Origin: Williamsia herbipolensis
GTDB lineage: Bacteria; Actinomycetota; Actinomycetes; Mycobacteriales; Mycobacteriaceae
Length of the DNA stretch: 64,000 nt
Assembly: GCF_000964005.1 (NCBI RefSeq)
Contig: NZ_JXYP01000030.1
Coordinates: 62,001-126,000, forward strand
Direction of reading: 5' to 3'
Part shown: in pieces, positions 1 to 10,802 of the stretch
How positions within the stretch are numbered: position 1 is the stretch's first letter
How the letters are laid out: each line of letters opens with the position of its first letter
Position numbers and translations under genes: made by a program
Notes under the pieces: generated by a model
The model's database searches: none
What the model saw: the letters and a program-made list of their open reading frames with translations, nothing else
Told to the model about the DNA's origin: nothing

Positions 1-509
1 ACGATCGTGCGCTGGGTGTGGGCCACGAGGTCGGTCCGCAGCACCGACCGCGCGAGGTGCGCGTCGTAGGCCAGGTGGACACGCCCCAGGGCACCGGCGT
101 GTGCGGGCACCACCGAACCGGTCATCAGCGGTCGGGCACCGGCTCCGCGGGTTGCGAGCACGTCGTGCACCACCTGCACGGCGCCGCCCCGCACCACCGT
201 CACCTGCGTGGCCATCGTCGACCGCGACGCCAACGCGTCGGTCCAGTTGAGGGCACGCGACCGGATCTCGTTGACATCCCACACGTCGCGGCGCGGGCCG
301 AACGGATCGTCGGCCAGGCGGTATCGACCACTGCGTTCGTCCTGATCGACCACCCCGCCGGCCACCAAGGTGCGCACCAGGCCGTGCGCGGTGGACTTCA
401 CGACGCCGACCGCGGAGGCGATCTCGGCCAGGGTCATCGGCTCGTCGCGCGCGGCCAACAGATGCATCACCGCGGTGGCACGTTCGACCGACTGGATGAG
501 ACCCGGCAC
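1..509 (-). CDS. IclR-family transcriptional regulator, probable glycerol-operon regulator (partial, C-terminus outside window)
   Basis: The N-terminal 169 residues are present. The gene reads from a GTG at 509 ([20 protein letters not shown]) towards base 1 and leaves the window. An N-terminal winged helix-turn-helix is visible ([20 protein letters not shown]), followed by the wing ([12 protein letters not shown]) and the start of the IclR ligand-binding domain. It is divergent from glpK with 155 bp between starts. IclR-family GylR controls the glycerol operon in Streptomyces, so control of glpKDF is a reasonable inference; the effector (glycerol-3-phosphate in GylR) is not shown by the sequence. 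No ATG lies nearby in frame, so the GTG start is favoured. Confidence 0.85.
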   Translation of the reverse strand, partial: MPGLIQSVERATAVMHLLAARDEPMTLAEIASAVGVVKSTAHGLVRTLVAGGVVDQDERSGRYRLADDPFGPRRDVWDVNEIRSRALNWTDALASRSTMATQVTVVRGGAVQVVHDVLATRGAGARPLMTGSVVPAHAGALGRVHLAYDAHLARSVLRTDLVAHTQRTI

Positions 510-534
510 GTGGCCGACGCTACCCGCTGCGGGC

Positions 535-553
535 CGTTCGACAATGCCGAACG
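535..553. promoter_or_regulatory. Inverted repeat, candidate IclR/GylR operator
   Basis: CGTTCG-acaatgc-CGAACG, a perfect 6-bp inverted repeat with a 7-bp spacer, lies 26 bp upstream of the IclR regulator start and 111 bp upstream of glpK. Its place in the divergent promoter region suits autoregulation plus control of glpK. A second, shorter repeat (ATGC-cggt-GCAT) follows near 573. Function is inferred from position only. Confidence 0.45.
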
Positions 554-664
554 CTGTCTCTCGTCACACCGCATGCCGGTGCATACCGTCAGAGTCACGG
601 TGAGATCCAGATCACCGGTTCTCGATTTTCCCCACACAGCGTTGTGACTGACGGAAAAGGACCC

Positions 665-2179
665 ATGACCAGCTACGTAGGCGCCATCGACCAGGGTACG
701 ACCAGTACCCGCTTCATGATCTTCGACCACAAGGGCGCCGAGGTCGCGCGCCACCAGCTCGAGCACGAACAGGTGATGCCGCAGGCCGGCTGGGTCGAGC
801 ACGATCCGATCGAGATCTGGGAGCGGACCTCGTCGGTGCTGCAGAACGGGTTGCGCAAGAAGAACCTCAAGGCCACCGACCTCGCCGCGCTGGGCATCAC
901 CAACCAGCGTGAGACCACCGTCGTGTGGAACAAGAACACCGGTCGGCCATACTACAACGCCATCGTCTGGCAGGACACCCGCACCGACAAGATCGCCTCG
1001 GCGCTCGAGCGGTCCGGCGCGGGAGACATCATCCGCGAGAAGGCGGGCATCCCGCCGGCCACCTACTTCGCCGCCGGCAAGGCGCAGTGGATCCTCGAGA
1101 ACGTCGAGGGTGTCCGGGCCGACGCCGAGGCGGGCGACGCGCTGTTCGGGACCATCGACACCTGGGTGATCTGGAACCTGACCGGCGGCGTCGACGGCGG
1201 CGTCCACGTCACCGACGTCACCAACGCCAGCCGCACCATGCTGATGAACCTCGAGACCCTCGACTGGGACGACGAACTCATCGCCCTGTTCGACATCCCC
1301 AAGGCCATGCTGCCGACGATCGTGCCGTCGTCGCCGAGCGAGCCCTACGGTCACACCACCCGGACCGGCCCGCTGGCCGGCGAGGTCCCCATCGCCAGTG
1401 CGCTGGGCGACCAGCAGGCCGCCATGGTGGGCCAGGTGTGCTTCTCGCCCGGTCAGGCCAAGAACACCTACGGCACGGGAAACTTCCTGCTGCTCAACAC
1501 CGGCGAGAAGCTGGTGCGGTCGAAGAACGGGTTGTTGACCACCGTCTGCTACCAGTTCGGTGACCAGCCGCCCGTGTACGCGCTGGAGGGCTCGATCGCG
1601 GTCACCGGCTCGGCCGTGCAGTGGCTGCGCGATCAGCTCGGCATCATCTCCGGTGCGGCACAGAGCGAATCGCTCGCCCGCGAGGTCCCCGACAACGGTG
1701 GCGTCTACTTCGTGCCCGCGTTCTCCGGACTCTTCGCCCCCTACTGGCGGTCGGATGCCCGCGGCGCGATCGTCGGGCTGTCCCGCTTCAACAACAACGC
1801 CCACATCGCCCGGGCCACACTGGAATCCATCTGCTACCAGAGCCGCGACGTCGCCGACGCGATGGAGAAGGACTCCGGGGTGAAGCTGGAGGTGCTGCGC
1901 GTCGACGGCGGCGTCACCGCCAACTCGCTGTGCATGCAGATCCAGTCCGACGTGCTCGGCATCCCCGTGAGCCGACCGGTGGTCGCCGAGACCACGGCGC
2001 TCGGCGCCGCCTACGCCGCCGGGCTGTCGGTCGGGTTCTGGGCGAACACCGACGAGCTCGAGACCCATTGGAAAGAGGACTCCCGCTGGGAGCCGCACTG
2101 GACCGAGGACGAACGCGCCGACTACTACGGCCGCTGGCAGAAGGCGGTCACCCGCACCCTCGACTGGGTCGACGTGTGA
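665..2179 (+). CDS. glpK: Glycerol kinase
   Basis: ATP-dependent phosphorylation of glycerol to sn-glycerol-3-phosphate in the cytoplasm. At 504 residues it has the usual family length. The FGGY N-terminal phosphate-binding loop is at residues 9-16 (DQGTTSTR). The substrate region NQRETTVVW, the central [10 protein letters not shown] and the C-terminal FGGY signature ([15 protein letters not shown]) are all present. The ATG at 665 is preceded by GGAAAAGGA at good spacing and gives the canonical N-terminus; an upstream in-frame start at 644 would only add seven residues. It is the first gene of glpK-glpD-glpF, 49 bp before glpD, and is probably under the divergent IclR regulator. Confidence 0.96.
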   Translation: MTSYVGAIDQGTTSTRFMIFDHKGAEVARHQLEHEQVMPQAGWVEHDPIEIWERTSSVLQNGLRKKNLKATDLAALGITNQRETTVVWNKNTGRPYYNAIVWQDTRTDKIASALERSGAGDIIREKAGIPPATYFAAGKAQWILENVEGVRADAEAGDALFGTIDTWVIWNLTGGVDGGVHVTDVTNASRTMLMNLETLDWDDELIALFDIPKAMLPTIVPSSPSEPYGHTTRTGPLAGEVPIASALGDQQAAMVGQVCFSPGQAKNTYGTGNFLLLNTGEKLVRSKNGLLTTVCYQFGDQPPVYALEGSIAVTGSAVQWLRDQLGIISGAAQSESLAREVPDNGGVYFVPAFSGLFAPYWRSDARGAIVGLSRFNNNAHIARATLESICYQSRDVADAMEKDSGVKLEVLRVDGGVTANSLCMQIQSDVLGIPVSRPVVAETTALGAAYAAGLSVGFWANTDELETHWKEDSRWEPHWTEDERADYYGRWQKAVTRTLDWVDV

Positions 2180-2228
2180 TCCACATGCCCACGGCACCGT
2201 CACATCTCATCATCAGGAGAACACTCGC

Positions 2229-3965
2229 ATGACCTTGCAACCCATAGCCCTCAACCCCGAATCGCGCCGCTCCGCACTCGCGTCGATGGCGGCCCAGGAG
2301 CTCGACGTGCTCGTCATCGGAGGTGGTGTCGTCGGTGGCGGCGCCGCCCTCGACGCCGCCACCCGCGGTCTGCGCGTCGGCCTCGTAGAGGCCATCGACT
2401 ACGGCGCCGGCACCTCGAGCCGGAGCTCGAAGCTGTTCCACGGCGGTCTGCGCTACCTCAAGCAGCTCAACTTCTCCCTCGTCTTCGAGGCGCTGCGCGA
2501 GCGCAAGTTGATGCTCAACACCGTCGCGCCGCATCTCGTGCGTCCAGTGGAGTTCATCTTCCCGCTCGTCACCCCCGTTTACGACCGTGCCTACGCCGGC
2601 GCCGGCATCGGCTTCTACGACATCCTCGGCGCGGGACGCGGTGTGCCCCATCACCTCCGGCACATCGGCAAGAAGAAGACGTTCTCGATCTTCCCCGGCG
2701 CCAAGCGCGGCACCATCCGCGGCGGCGTGCTGTTCTACGAGGGTCAGGTCGACGACGCCCGGCACACGATGATGTTGTCGCGCACCGCGGCGAGCTACGG
2801 CGCACTGTGTGCCTCGAGCGCCCGCGTGACCAGCTACCTGCGTGAAGGCGACCGCGTCGTCGGCGCCCGCATCGAGGATCTCGAGTCCGGCGAGCAGATC
2901 CAGGTCCGGGCGAAGCACGTGGTCAACGCCGCGGGCGTGTGGACCGACGAGCTGCAGGAGATGGTGGGCACCACCAGCGGACTGCGCGTCAAGGCGTCGA
3001 AGGGCGTGCACATCGTGGTCCCGCGCGACCGCATCGACTCCGAGGTCGGCCTCATCACCGAGACCGAGAAGAGCCTGCTGTTCGTGATCCCGTGTCCGTG
3101 GAGCGACGACTTCTGGATCATCGGCACCACCGACACCGAGTGGAACCTCGATCTCGCGCACCCCGCGGCGAGCAGCGCCGATCTCGACTACATCCTGGCC
3201 GAGGTCAACGTGATGCTGGAGAAGCCGCTGGTGCGCGACGACATCGTCGGCGTGTACGCGGGCCTGCGTCCGCTGCTGGCCGGCGAGTCCGATCAGACCA
3301 GCAAGCTCTCGCGCGAGCACGCCGTGGTCCCGGCCGCGCCGGGTCTCACCGTGATCGCGGGCGGCAAGTACACCACCTACCGGGTGATGGCGGCCGACGC
3401 CATCGATGCCGCGGTCGAGGGTGTGCGCGGTGTCGAGCCGTCGCGGACCGACCGCGTCGCGCTCATCGGCGCCGACGGGTACGACGACCTGTGGGAGGCA
3501 CGGGTGCGTCTGGCCAACGAGCACGACCTGCCGGTGAAGACCGTCGAGCACCTCCTGCACCGCTACGGCAGCGCGATCTCGGAGATCTTCGCGATCATCG
3601 CCGCCGAGCCCGAGCTGGCCCGCCCGGTCGCCGCGAGCGACAACCGGTACCTCGGTGCCGAGATCCGTTATGCGGTCACCCACGAGGGCGCCCTGCACCT
3701 CGTCGACATCCTCGCGCGGCGTACGCGTATGTCGATCGAGACCACCGACCGCGGTACCGGTGCCGCGGTGGAGGTCGCCGACATCGTCGCCGGCCCGCTG
3801 GGCTGGGATGCCGATCAGCGCGCGCGGGAGATCGAGAACTACCGTGCGCGTGTCGCGGCGGAGATCGAGTCGCAGCGTCAGCCCGATGACGCGACCGCCG
3901 ACGCCGCCCGCATGGGCGCGCCAGGTGTTCGCGGCTCCGCCGCCGTCGCCGACGTCTCCGCGTGA
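2229..3965 (+). CDS. glpD: Aerobic glycerol-3-phosphate dehydrogenase (FAD-dependent)
   Basis: Oxidises glycerol-3-phosphate to dihydroxyacetone phosphate and passes electrons to the respiratory quinone pool at the inner face of the membrane. The 578-residue protein has an N-terminal Rossmann FAD site near residues 26-45 (DVLVIGGGVVGGG), the family segment SSRSSKLFHGGLRYLKQ, and the DAO-fold C-terminal half with LRPLLAG and GGKYTTYRVMA followed by the GlpD C-terminal domain. The ATG at 2229 has AGGAGA upstream. Its TGA overlaps the GTG start of glpF (GTGA), so the two are translationally coupled. Together with glpK and glpF it completes glycerol uptake and entry into glycolysis. Confidence 0.95.
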   Translation: MTLQPIALNPESRRSALASMAAQELDVLVIGGGVVGGGAALDAATRGLRVGLVEAIDYGAGTSSRSSKLFHGGLRYLKQLNFSLVFEALRERKLMLNTVAPHLVRPVEFIFPLVTPVYDRAYAGAGIGFYDILGAGRGVPHHLRHIGKKKTFSIFPGAKRGTIRGGVLFYEGQVDDARHTMMLSRTAASYGALCASSARVTSYLREGDRVVGARIEDLESGEQIQVRAKHVVNAAGVWTDELQEMVGTTSGLRVKASKGVHIVVPRDRIDSEVGLITETEKSLLFVIPCPWSDDFWIIGTTDTEWNLDLAHPAASSADLDYILAEVNVMLEKPLVRDDIVGVYAGLRPLLAGESDQTSKLSREHAVVPAAPGLTVIAGGKYTTYRVMAADAIDAAVEGVRGVEPSRTDRVALIGADGYDDLWEARVRLANEHDLPVKTVEHLLHRYGSAISEIFAIIAAEPELARPVAASDNRYLGAEIRYAVTHEGALHLVDILARRTRMSIETTDRGTGAAVEVADIVAGPLGWDADQRAREIENYRARVAAEIESQRQPDDATADAARMGAPGVRGSAAVADVSA

Positions 3966-4711
3966 GCGCCGTGAGCGACGGCCAGATCTGGCTGTGGGAG
4001 ATCATCGGCACCGCGGTGCTGATCCTCCTCGGTGCCGGCGTCGTCGCGGGCAACAACCTGGTGAAGTCGGGCTTCCACAACAGTGGCGGCCTGTTCATCA
4101 ACTTCGGTTGGGGTCTGGCGGTGTTCGCCGGTGCCTCCATCGCATGGCAGTCGGGTGCGCACCTGAACCCGGCGGTGACGCTGGGGCTTGCGATCGCGGA
4201 CAAGACCCCGTGGTCGCAGGTCCCGATCTACATCTGCGCGCAGATGATCGGTGCGTTCATCGGGGCCATGCTCTGTTATGCGGCGTACAAGAAGAACTTC
4301 GACGCCGATCCACACCCGGAGAACACGCGTGGCATCTTCTGCACGGGCCCGCAGGTCAAGAACTACTTCTGGAACACCGTCACCGAGGTGATCGGCACCT
4401 TCGTGCTGGTGTTCTGGATCCTGCGGTCGCCGGCGATCTCGCAGAACGGCGGCACCCTCGATCTGGGAAACTCCGGACTGGGTTACGCCGGAGTCGCTTT
4501 CGTGGTGCTCGTGATCGGCAACAGTCTCGGTGGTCCCACCGGGTACGCCATCAACCCGGCACGTGATCTCGCTCCTCGTATCGCGTACGCCCTGATGCCC
4601 ATCAAGGGCAAGGGCAGCCTCGAGTGGAACTACGCGTGGGTCCCGGTGGTCGGGCCGATCATCGGTGGTGCACTCGCCGGTGGCCTGTTCCTGCTCACCC
4701 AGAACGTCTGA
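3962..4711 (+). CDS. glpF: MIP-family glycerol uptake facilitator (aquaglyceroporin)
   Basis: Channel for facilitated glycerol diffusion across the cytoplasmic membrane. The 249 residues carry six predicted membrane segments and both half-helix NPA boxes: NPAV at about 69-72 and NPARD at about 198-202. Aspartate directly after the second NPAR is the usual mark of glycerol-conducting members as opposed to pure water channels. Start is GTG at 3962 inside the glpD stop. Gene order kinase, dehydrogenase, facilitator differs from the usual facilitator-first order. A strong hairpin starts 36 bp after the stop. Confidence 0.94.
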   Translation: MSAVSDGQIWLWEIIGTAVLILLGAGVVAGNNLVKSGFHNSGGLFINFGWGLAVFAGASIAWQSGAHLNPAVTLGLAIADKTPWSQVPIYICAQMIGAFIGAMLCYAAYKKNFDADPHPENTRGIFCTGPQVKNYFWNTVTEVIGTFVLVFWILRSPAISQNGGTLDLGNSGLGYAGVAFVVLVIGNSLGGPTGYAINPARDLAPRIAYALMPIKGKGSLEWNYAWVPVVGPIIGGALAGGLFLLTQNV

Positions 4712-4747
4712 GGCCGGACCCCTCGGCGCCGAGAACCGACACGACAC

Positions 4748-4782
4748 ATCCACCCGCCCCGAGCACAATGGGGCGGGTGGAT
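4748..4782. terminator. Perfect 13-bp hairpin after glpF, overlapping the start of the next gene
   Basis: The arms at 4748-4760 and 4770-4782 are perfectly complementary (ATCCACCCGCCCC and its reverse complement), with a 9-nt loop gagcacaat. There is no U tract. It would serve as an actinobacterial-type terminator for glpKDF, but it also contains the annotated ATG (4768) of the next gene, so it could equally mask or control that gene's translation. Confidence 0.6.
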
Positions 4783-5901
4783 GTGGATGTGATCGTCGTC
4801 GGCGCCGGTATCGCCGGTGTCTCGGCGGCCTACGAACTCTGTTCGGACCGTTCGGTGCTCGTGCTCGAGCAGGAGGCCACCGCGGCCTTCCACTCCACCG
4901 GTCGCTCGGCGGCGTTGTTCCTGGAGTCCTACGGCAACAGGCCGATCCGCGCGCTGACCACCGGTAGCCGTGGCGCGCTGGTCGACCCGCCCGACTGCTT
5001 CGACCGCCCCCTGCTGACGCCGCGCCCGATGCTGCAGTTCGCGCGACCCGGACGCGGTGACGCCGTACAAGACATGTTCGCGTCGGTCCGCACACTGGCC
5101 CCCGACGTCGAACTGCTCTCCCCCACCGATGCCGTCGCGTTGTTCCCGGCGTTGCGTGTCGAGGCCGTCGAGGCCGCACTCCACGAGCCGGGATCGATGG
5201 AGATCGATGTCCACGCCGTGCACCAGGGTTTCCTGCGCGGGCTGCGGCAGCGGGGCGGGCACCTCAGCGCCTCGTCGGCGATGACGCGCATCGGGGGCGT
5301 GTGGGAGGTGACGACCACAGCAGGCGACGTCCACCGGGCCTCGGAGGTGGTGAACGCCGCCGGGGCGTGGGCCGAAGCGGTGGCCGCGATCTCCGGCGCG
5401 CGGCCGGTCGGACTGAGTCCCCGTCGCCGCACCGTGTTCAGGGTCGCCCGGCCCGACGACCTCACCGGCGAGACGCTCCCCACGGTCAGCGACATCGACA
5501 AGTCCTTCTACCTCAAACCCGACGGCGCGCAACTGCTGTGCTCGCCGGCCGACGAGACCCCGGTCGATCCCCACGACGCACGCCCCGACGACCTCGAGAT
5601 CGCCCGCGCACTCGATGCCATCGACGAGTGCACCACGATCGGTGCGCGACACGTGCGGTCGTCGTGGGCGGGACTGCGCTCGTTCGTGGCCGATCGCACC
5701 CCGGTCGTCGGACCCGATCCGGACGTGGTCGGCCTGCACTGGTGCGCGGGACGGGGCGGGTACGGGATCCAGACCTGCGCGGCCATGGCACGGGTGACCG
5801 CGGCCGCGGTCCGTGGCGACGCCGTCCCCGCCGATCTGGCCGCGCTGGGGGTGTCGTTCGACGACCTGTCGCCGGCCCGCGACGGCCTGCGAACTCCGTG
5901 A
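4768..5901 (+). CDS. FAD-dependent D-amino-acid dehydrogenase, D-arginine dehydrogenase (DauA)-like
   Basis: DAO-fold flavoenzyme of 377 residues. The N-terminal Rossmann motif is VIVVGAGIAGVSAAYEL. Then come HSTGRSAALFLESYGN, SFYLKPDGAQLLCSPADE, WAGLRSFVADRTPVVG and a GGYGIQT motif near the C-terminus. From memory these blocks match Pseudomonas D-arginine dehydrogenase DauA closely, so oxidative deamination of a D-amino acid to the 2-oxo acid is likely; the true substrate is unknown. The ATG at 4768 lies inside a strong hairpin. GTG codons at 4783 or 4789 would start the protein just before the Rossmann strand and may be the real start. It lies 56 bp after glpF but is probably a separate unit. 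Confidence 0.82.
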   Translation: MGRVDVDVIVVGAGIAGVSAAYELCSDRSVLVLEQEATAAFHSTGRSAALFLESYGNRPIRALTTGSRGALVDPPDCFDRPLLTPRPMLQFARPGRGDAVQDMFASVRTLAPDVELLSPTDAVALFPALRVEAVEAALHEPGSMEIDVHAVHQGFLRGLRQRGGHLSASSAMTRIGGVWEVTTTAGDVHRASEVVNAAGAWAEAVAAISGARPVGLSPRRRTVFRVARPDDLTGETLPTVSDIDKSFYLKPDGAQLLCSPADETPVDPHDARPDDLEIARALDAIDECTTIGARHVRSSWAGLRSFVADRTPVVGPDPDVVGLHWCAGRGGYGIQTCAAMARVTAAAVRGDAVPADLAALGVSFDDLSPARDGLRTP

Positions 5902-6014
5902 ACGCGACACCCCTGTAGGCGCATTGTCCGAAAGGTCGCGAAACCTCCGCACCTGACAGCTCTTTCACAGGAAACCGATATCCGATTGTCAGGACGGCCG
6001 ACCAGCGTGCAGTC

Positions 6015-8063
6015 GTGACCACCGACATCGCGCCTCCCACGAGCCCACCCGTAGCGACCAGCCCCTCGCCCGCGCAGCCGGCCCTGCCACCCGCGCGACC
6101 CCGCGACCGGATCGCCGTCGGCGTGCTGCTGGTCGCCACCGCCGTGTTCTACCTGTGGAACATCACCGTCAACGGCAGCGCCAACGTGTTCTACGCGGGC
6201 GCGGCGTGGGCGGGGTCGCGGAACTGGGAGGCGCTGCTGTTCGGGTCGGTCGATCCGTCGAACTTCATCACCGTCGACAAACCGCCCGTCTCCCAGTGGG
6301 TGATGGGTCTGTCGGGGCATATCTTCGGCTACTCGAGTGCGAGCATGCTGATCCCCGAGGCGCTCATGGGTGTCGCATCGGTGGCGCTGATGTACGCCGC
6401 GGGGACCCGGATCGCCGGTCGCCCCGCCGGTCTCGTCGCCGGCGCCGCCCTCGCACTCACCCCGGTCGCGGCCATGATGTTCCGGTTCAACAACCCCGAC
6501 GCGGCGATGGTGCTGCTGATGACCGCGGGTGCGTACTGCGCCATCCGGGCCACCGCCGTCGCCTCGGCACGCTGGCTCGCGCTCGCCGGGGTCGCGGTCG
6601 GGTTCGCGTTCCTGGCGAAGATGCTCGAGGGCCTCATGGTGCTGCCCGCACTCGGCCTCGTGTACCTCGTCGCGGCGCCGACCGGTATCGGTAAGCGCAT
6701 CCGGGACCTGCTCATCGCCGCGGTCGCGATGATCGTCTCGGCCGGCTGGTACGTGCTGCTGACCCTGTTGTGGCCCGCGTCGTCGCGCCCCTACCTGGCG
6801 GGGTCGACCGACAACAACTTCATGAACCTGGTGCTCGGCTACAACGGCCTCGCCCGTATCGAGGGCAAGCAGGGCGGCGGCGCGAGTCGATCGATCGCCG
6901 ACTCACCGTTGGCGACAGAGTTGATGGAGCGGGTGCGCAGTCGTGCCGGTTCGCGCGGCGGTGGGTCGATGTTCGCCGACGGCCCCGGCATCACACGCCT
7001 GTTCACCGGCGAGTTCGGCATCGAGATCTCCTGGCTGCTCCCTGCCGCCCTCGTCGCCCTCTTCGCGGTGATCGCCCTGCGCGGACGGCTCCCCCGCACC
7101 GACATCGTGCGTGCCGGGGCCATCCTCTTCGGCACGTGGCTCATCGTCGACGGACTCGTGCTGTCGTACATGAAGTCCAACCCGCACCCCTACTACTCGC
7201 TCGCCATCGCCCCGCCGATCGCCGGTCTCGTCGGCATCGGTGTCGTGGAGTGCTGGCGGCAGCGACACCGCGCGGCGGCCGTCGTCGGTCTCGCGGCGAT
7301 CGTGGCCGCGGCCGGGGTCTGGGGCTTCGTCCTGATGGAGCGTCAGTCGAGTTGGCTGCCCGGCATCGCCTGGACGGCACTGGTCTTCACGGTGATCGCG
7401 GTCGTAGCGATCCTGGTGATCGGCCTGCGCAGTGACCGACGACTGCTGGGGCGTCGTGCGCTCATCGGCGTCGCGGCCGTCGCGGTGTTCGCCGCGCTCG
7501 CCGCGCCGGCGGCCTACGCGGCCGAGGTCGTCGCGACACCGCACACCGGCGGCGGTCCGTCGGTGAGCCCGGCGTCGGAGGACCATCCCTCGAAGGGCGG
7601 CGGCGGGTTCGGGTCGTTCTTCGGGGGCGGCGGCGAGAAGTCGGCCGCGCTGACCTCGCTGCTCGACGCCACCACCTCGCGCTGGTCGGCGGCGGTCAGT
7701 CGGTCCTCGGCCGCCGCACAGATCGAACTCGACACCCGCACACCGGTGATGGCGATCGGCGGCTTCAACAACGATCCGGCGCCGACGCTCGCGCAGTTCC
7801 AGCAGTACGTCCGCAACGGCGACGTGACCTACTACCTGCTCTCGTCGTCGTCGAGCGGCCGGTCGGGGCGAACCTCGAGCCAGGCGACCCTCGGGCGCAG
7901 CCTCGGCCTCACCGCCCGCGAGACGTCGCAGGCGCAGGAACTGTTCTCCCGCTACAACTCCGGCTCGGTCACCGGCCAGATCCAACAGTGGGTCCAGGCG
8001 CACTACCGCGCGGAGAAGGTCGGCGGCTACGAGGTCTACGACCTTCGCCACCCGACCGCCTGA
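6015..8063 (+). CDS. ArnT/PMT-like GT-C membrane glycosyltransferase
   Basis: 682-residue integral membrane protein. After a Pro/Ser-rich cytoplasmic N-terminus there is one membrane segment and then the extracytoplasmic loop with WAGSRNWEALLFGSVDPSNF and TVDKPPVSQW, typical of PMT_2/ArnT glycosyltransferases that use polyprenyl-phosphate sugars. About ten further membrane helices follow. A Gly/Ser-rich segment (residues 515-545) precedes a soluble C-terminal domain (TRTPVMAIGGFNND to the end). The enzyme class is well supported; the donor sugar and acceptor (cell-wall glycan, lipid or protein) cannot be read from the sequence. The GTG start at 6015 gives the family N-terminus. A 70-bp palindromic repeat begins 4 bp after the stop. 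Confidence 0.85.
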   Translation: MTTDIAPPTSPPVATSPSPAQPALPPARPRDRIAVGVLLVATAVFYLWNITVNGSANVFYAGAAWAGSRNWEALLFGSVDPSNFITVDKPPVSQWVMGLSGHIFGYSSASMLIPEALMGVASVALMYAAGTRIAGRPAGLVAGAALALTPVAAMMFRFNNPDAAMVLLMTAGAYCAIRATAVASARWLALAGVAVGFAFLAKMLEGLMVLPALGLVYLVAAPTGIGKRIRDLLIAAVAMIVSAGWYVLLTLLWPASSRPYLAGSTDNNFMNLVLGYNGLARIEGKQGGGASRSIADSPLATELMERVRSRAGSRGGGSMFADGPGITRLFTGEFGIEISWLLPAALVALFAVIALRGRLPRTDIVRAGAILFGTWLIVDGLVLSYMKSNPHPYYSLAIAPPIAGLVGIGVVECWRQRHRAAAVVGLAAIVAAAGVWGFVLMERQSSWLPGIAWTALVFTVIAVVAILVIGLRSDRRLLGRRALIGVAAVAVFAALAAPAAYAAEVVATPHTGGGPSVSPASEDHPSKGGGGFGSFFGGGGEKSAALTSLLDATTSRWSAAVSRSSAAAQIELDTRTPVMAIGGFNNDPAPTLAQFQQYVRNGDVTYYLLSSSSSGRSGRTSSQATLGRSLGLTARETSQAQELFSRYNSGSVTGQIQQWVQAHYRAEKVGGYEVYDLRHPTA

Positions 8064-8067
8064 GCGC

Positions 8068-8137
8068 CGCTCGCGCTCCACTTCTCCAGTCGCGCTCCGC
8101 TTGCAAGTGGTGCGCAGCTCGGAAAGTGGAGCGCGAA
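8068..8137. repeat. 70-bp palindromic repeat, copy 1
   Basis: Aligns without gaps to 9165-9234, with 62 of 70 bases identical by eye. Its outer ends form a perfect 13-bp inverted repeat (TCGCGCTCCACTT at 8071-8083, AAGTGGAGCGCGA at 8124-8136) with a further internal palindrome. It sits directly after the glycosyltransferase stop and before the AbiEi-like gene. It looks like a REP/MITE-type element that can also act as a terminator. Confidence 0.8.
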
Positions 8138-8224
8138 GCCTCGATCCACAGATCGCAGGCCATGCACAGACGCGAACTGACCCGGGCGCTGCGTGGATGA
8201 TCTCCGGTCGCCGACTGGTCTCAT

Positions 8225-9160
8225 GTGGCGATGCGAGACCTGTCACCCGACCCCAGTGGACTCATACGACGCCGCGACGTCATCGCGGCCGGTGTCGTCG
8301 ACGACTGGTCGCTCGCCGCCGCGACCCGAGACGGTGACCTCGACCGCCTCTACCGCGGGGTGTACGCCCTCTCGATGTCCGACAGCAGTCATGCCGCCCT
8401 CGACGAGCGGTACCTGTCGCGTGTGCGCGCGGCGGTGTCGATGGGCGAACCCGGCAAGGTCGTCAGCCATCACTCGGCTGCGGCCCTGCATCGGTTACCG
8501 ACACTCGGCCGCACAGACGCACTGCATTTCAGCGTCAACCGTCGATCGGGTGGGCGTCGCAAGCAGCGCGCCTTCGTGCTGCACGCGACGCCGTGGGAGC
8601 CCGATGAGGTCACCGTGGTGGACGGGATCGCCGTCACCTCGATGGCGCGCACCGCCATCGACGTGTCGCGTTCGGGCACGTTCGTCCAAGCTGTGACCGT
8701 GCTCGACGGCACACTGCGACGGTCGGTGTCACCCGGGGAACTGGTGGCGGTGTCCGATCGCGGGCGGCGCCGTGTCGGTGCACCGGTGGCCAGACGCGCG
8801 TTGGCGATCGCCGACGGCCGATCGGAGAGTGTCGGGGAATCGGTGAGTCGGGCGCTGATGCGCGGGTTCACCGACGTTCCGGTGCCGGATCTGCAGGTCG
8901 ACTACGTGATCGGGTTCGACGGACGCATCGCTCGTGTCGACTTCGACTGGGGTGGAGTCCTGGTGGGCGAGTTCGACGGTCGGACGAAGTACGGACGCGA
9001 CGGCGATTCCGCAGACGACGTGTGGCGCGAGAAGGTGCGCGAGGACGCCCTGCGTGACCTCGGACTCGTCGTCATCCGATGGACTTGGGATGACCTCATG
9101 CACCCGGAGCGGTTCCACGCGCTGCTGCTCCGGGGCCTGAGACGCGCAGGACTCATCTGA
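8225..9160 (+). CDS. AbiEi-antitoxin-like / DUF559 (Vsr-fold) protein
   Basis: 311 residues. The N-terminal half (LIRRRDVIAAGV, DRLYRGVYAL, HHSAAALHRLP, TSMARTAIDVSRSGTF) resembles the winged-helix AbiEi-type antitoxin domain of transcription-regulator-like proteins common in actinobacteria. The C-terminal 90 residues (RVDFDWGGVLVGEFDGRTKYG, WREKVREDALRDLGLVVIRWTWDD) resemble the DUF559/Vsr endonuclease-like fold, with D/E/K residues in the right order. There is no obvious toxin partner beside it. Start is GTG 8225 or ATG 8231. The gene is framed by two copies of a 70-bp repeat that occur nowhere else I can see in the window, suggesting mobilisation as a unit. Confidence 0.7.
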   Translation: MAMRDLSPDPSGLIRRRDVIAAGVVDDWSLAAATRDGDLDRLYRGVYALSMSDSSHAALDERYLSRVRAAVSMGEPGKVVSHHSAAALHRLPTLGRTDALHFSVNRRSGGRRKQRAFVLHATPWEPDEVTVVDGIAVTSMARTAIDVSRSGTFVQAVTVLDGTLRRSVSPGELVAVSDRGRRRVGAPVARRALAIADGRSESVGESVSRALMRGFTDVPVPDLQVDYVIGFDGRIARVDFDWGGVLVGEFDGRTKYGRDGDSADDVWREKVREDALRDLGLVVIRWTWDDLMHPERFHALLLRGLRRAGLI

Positions 9161-9164
9161 CGTT

Positions 9165-9234
9165 CGCTCGCGCTCCACTTCCACAGCCGCGCTCCACGTA
9201 CAAGTGGCGCGCGGCTCGGAAAGTGGAGCGCGAA
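9165..9234. repeat. 70-bp palindromic repeat, copy 2
   Basis: Second copy of the element at 8068-8137, in the same orientation. It starts 5 bp after the AbiEi-like stop and ends 6 bp before the purH stop. It has the same 13-bp outer inverted repeats. Between two convergent genes it can act as a bidirectional terminator. Confidence 0.8.
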
Positions 9235-9239
9235 AGGTC

Positions 9240-10798
<1,559 letters not shown>

Positions 10799-10802
<4 letters not shown>

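Noticed and set aside
467-2203. 578-residue open frame antisense to glpK
   Set aside because: Composition (Val/Gly/Asp/Arg-rich) is that of a codon-position shadow in high-GC DNA; glpK is unmistakable on the other strand.
2148-3698. 516-residue open frame antisense to glpD
   Set aside because: Shadow of glpD, no recognisable motif.
8225-9160. Complete toxin-antitoxin pair
   Set aside because: Only the AbiEi-like protein is present; no AbiEii nucleotidyltransferase toxin beside it.
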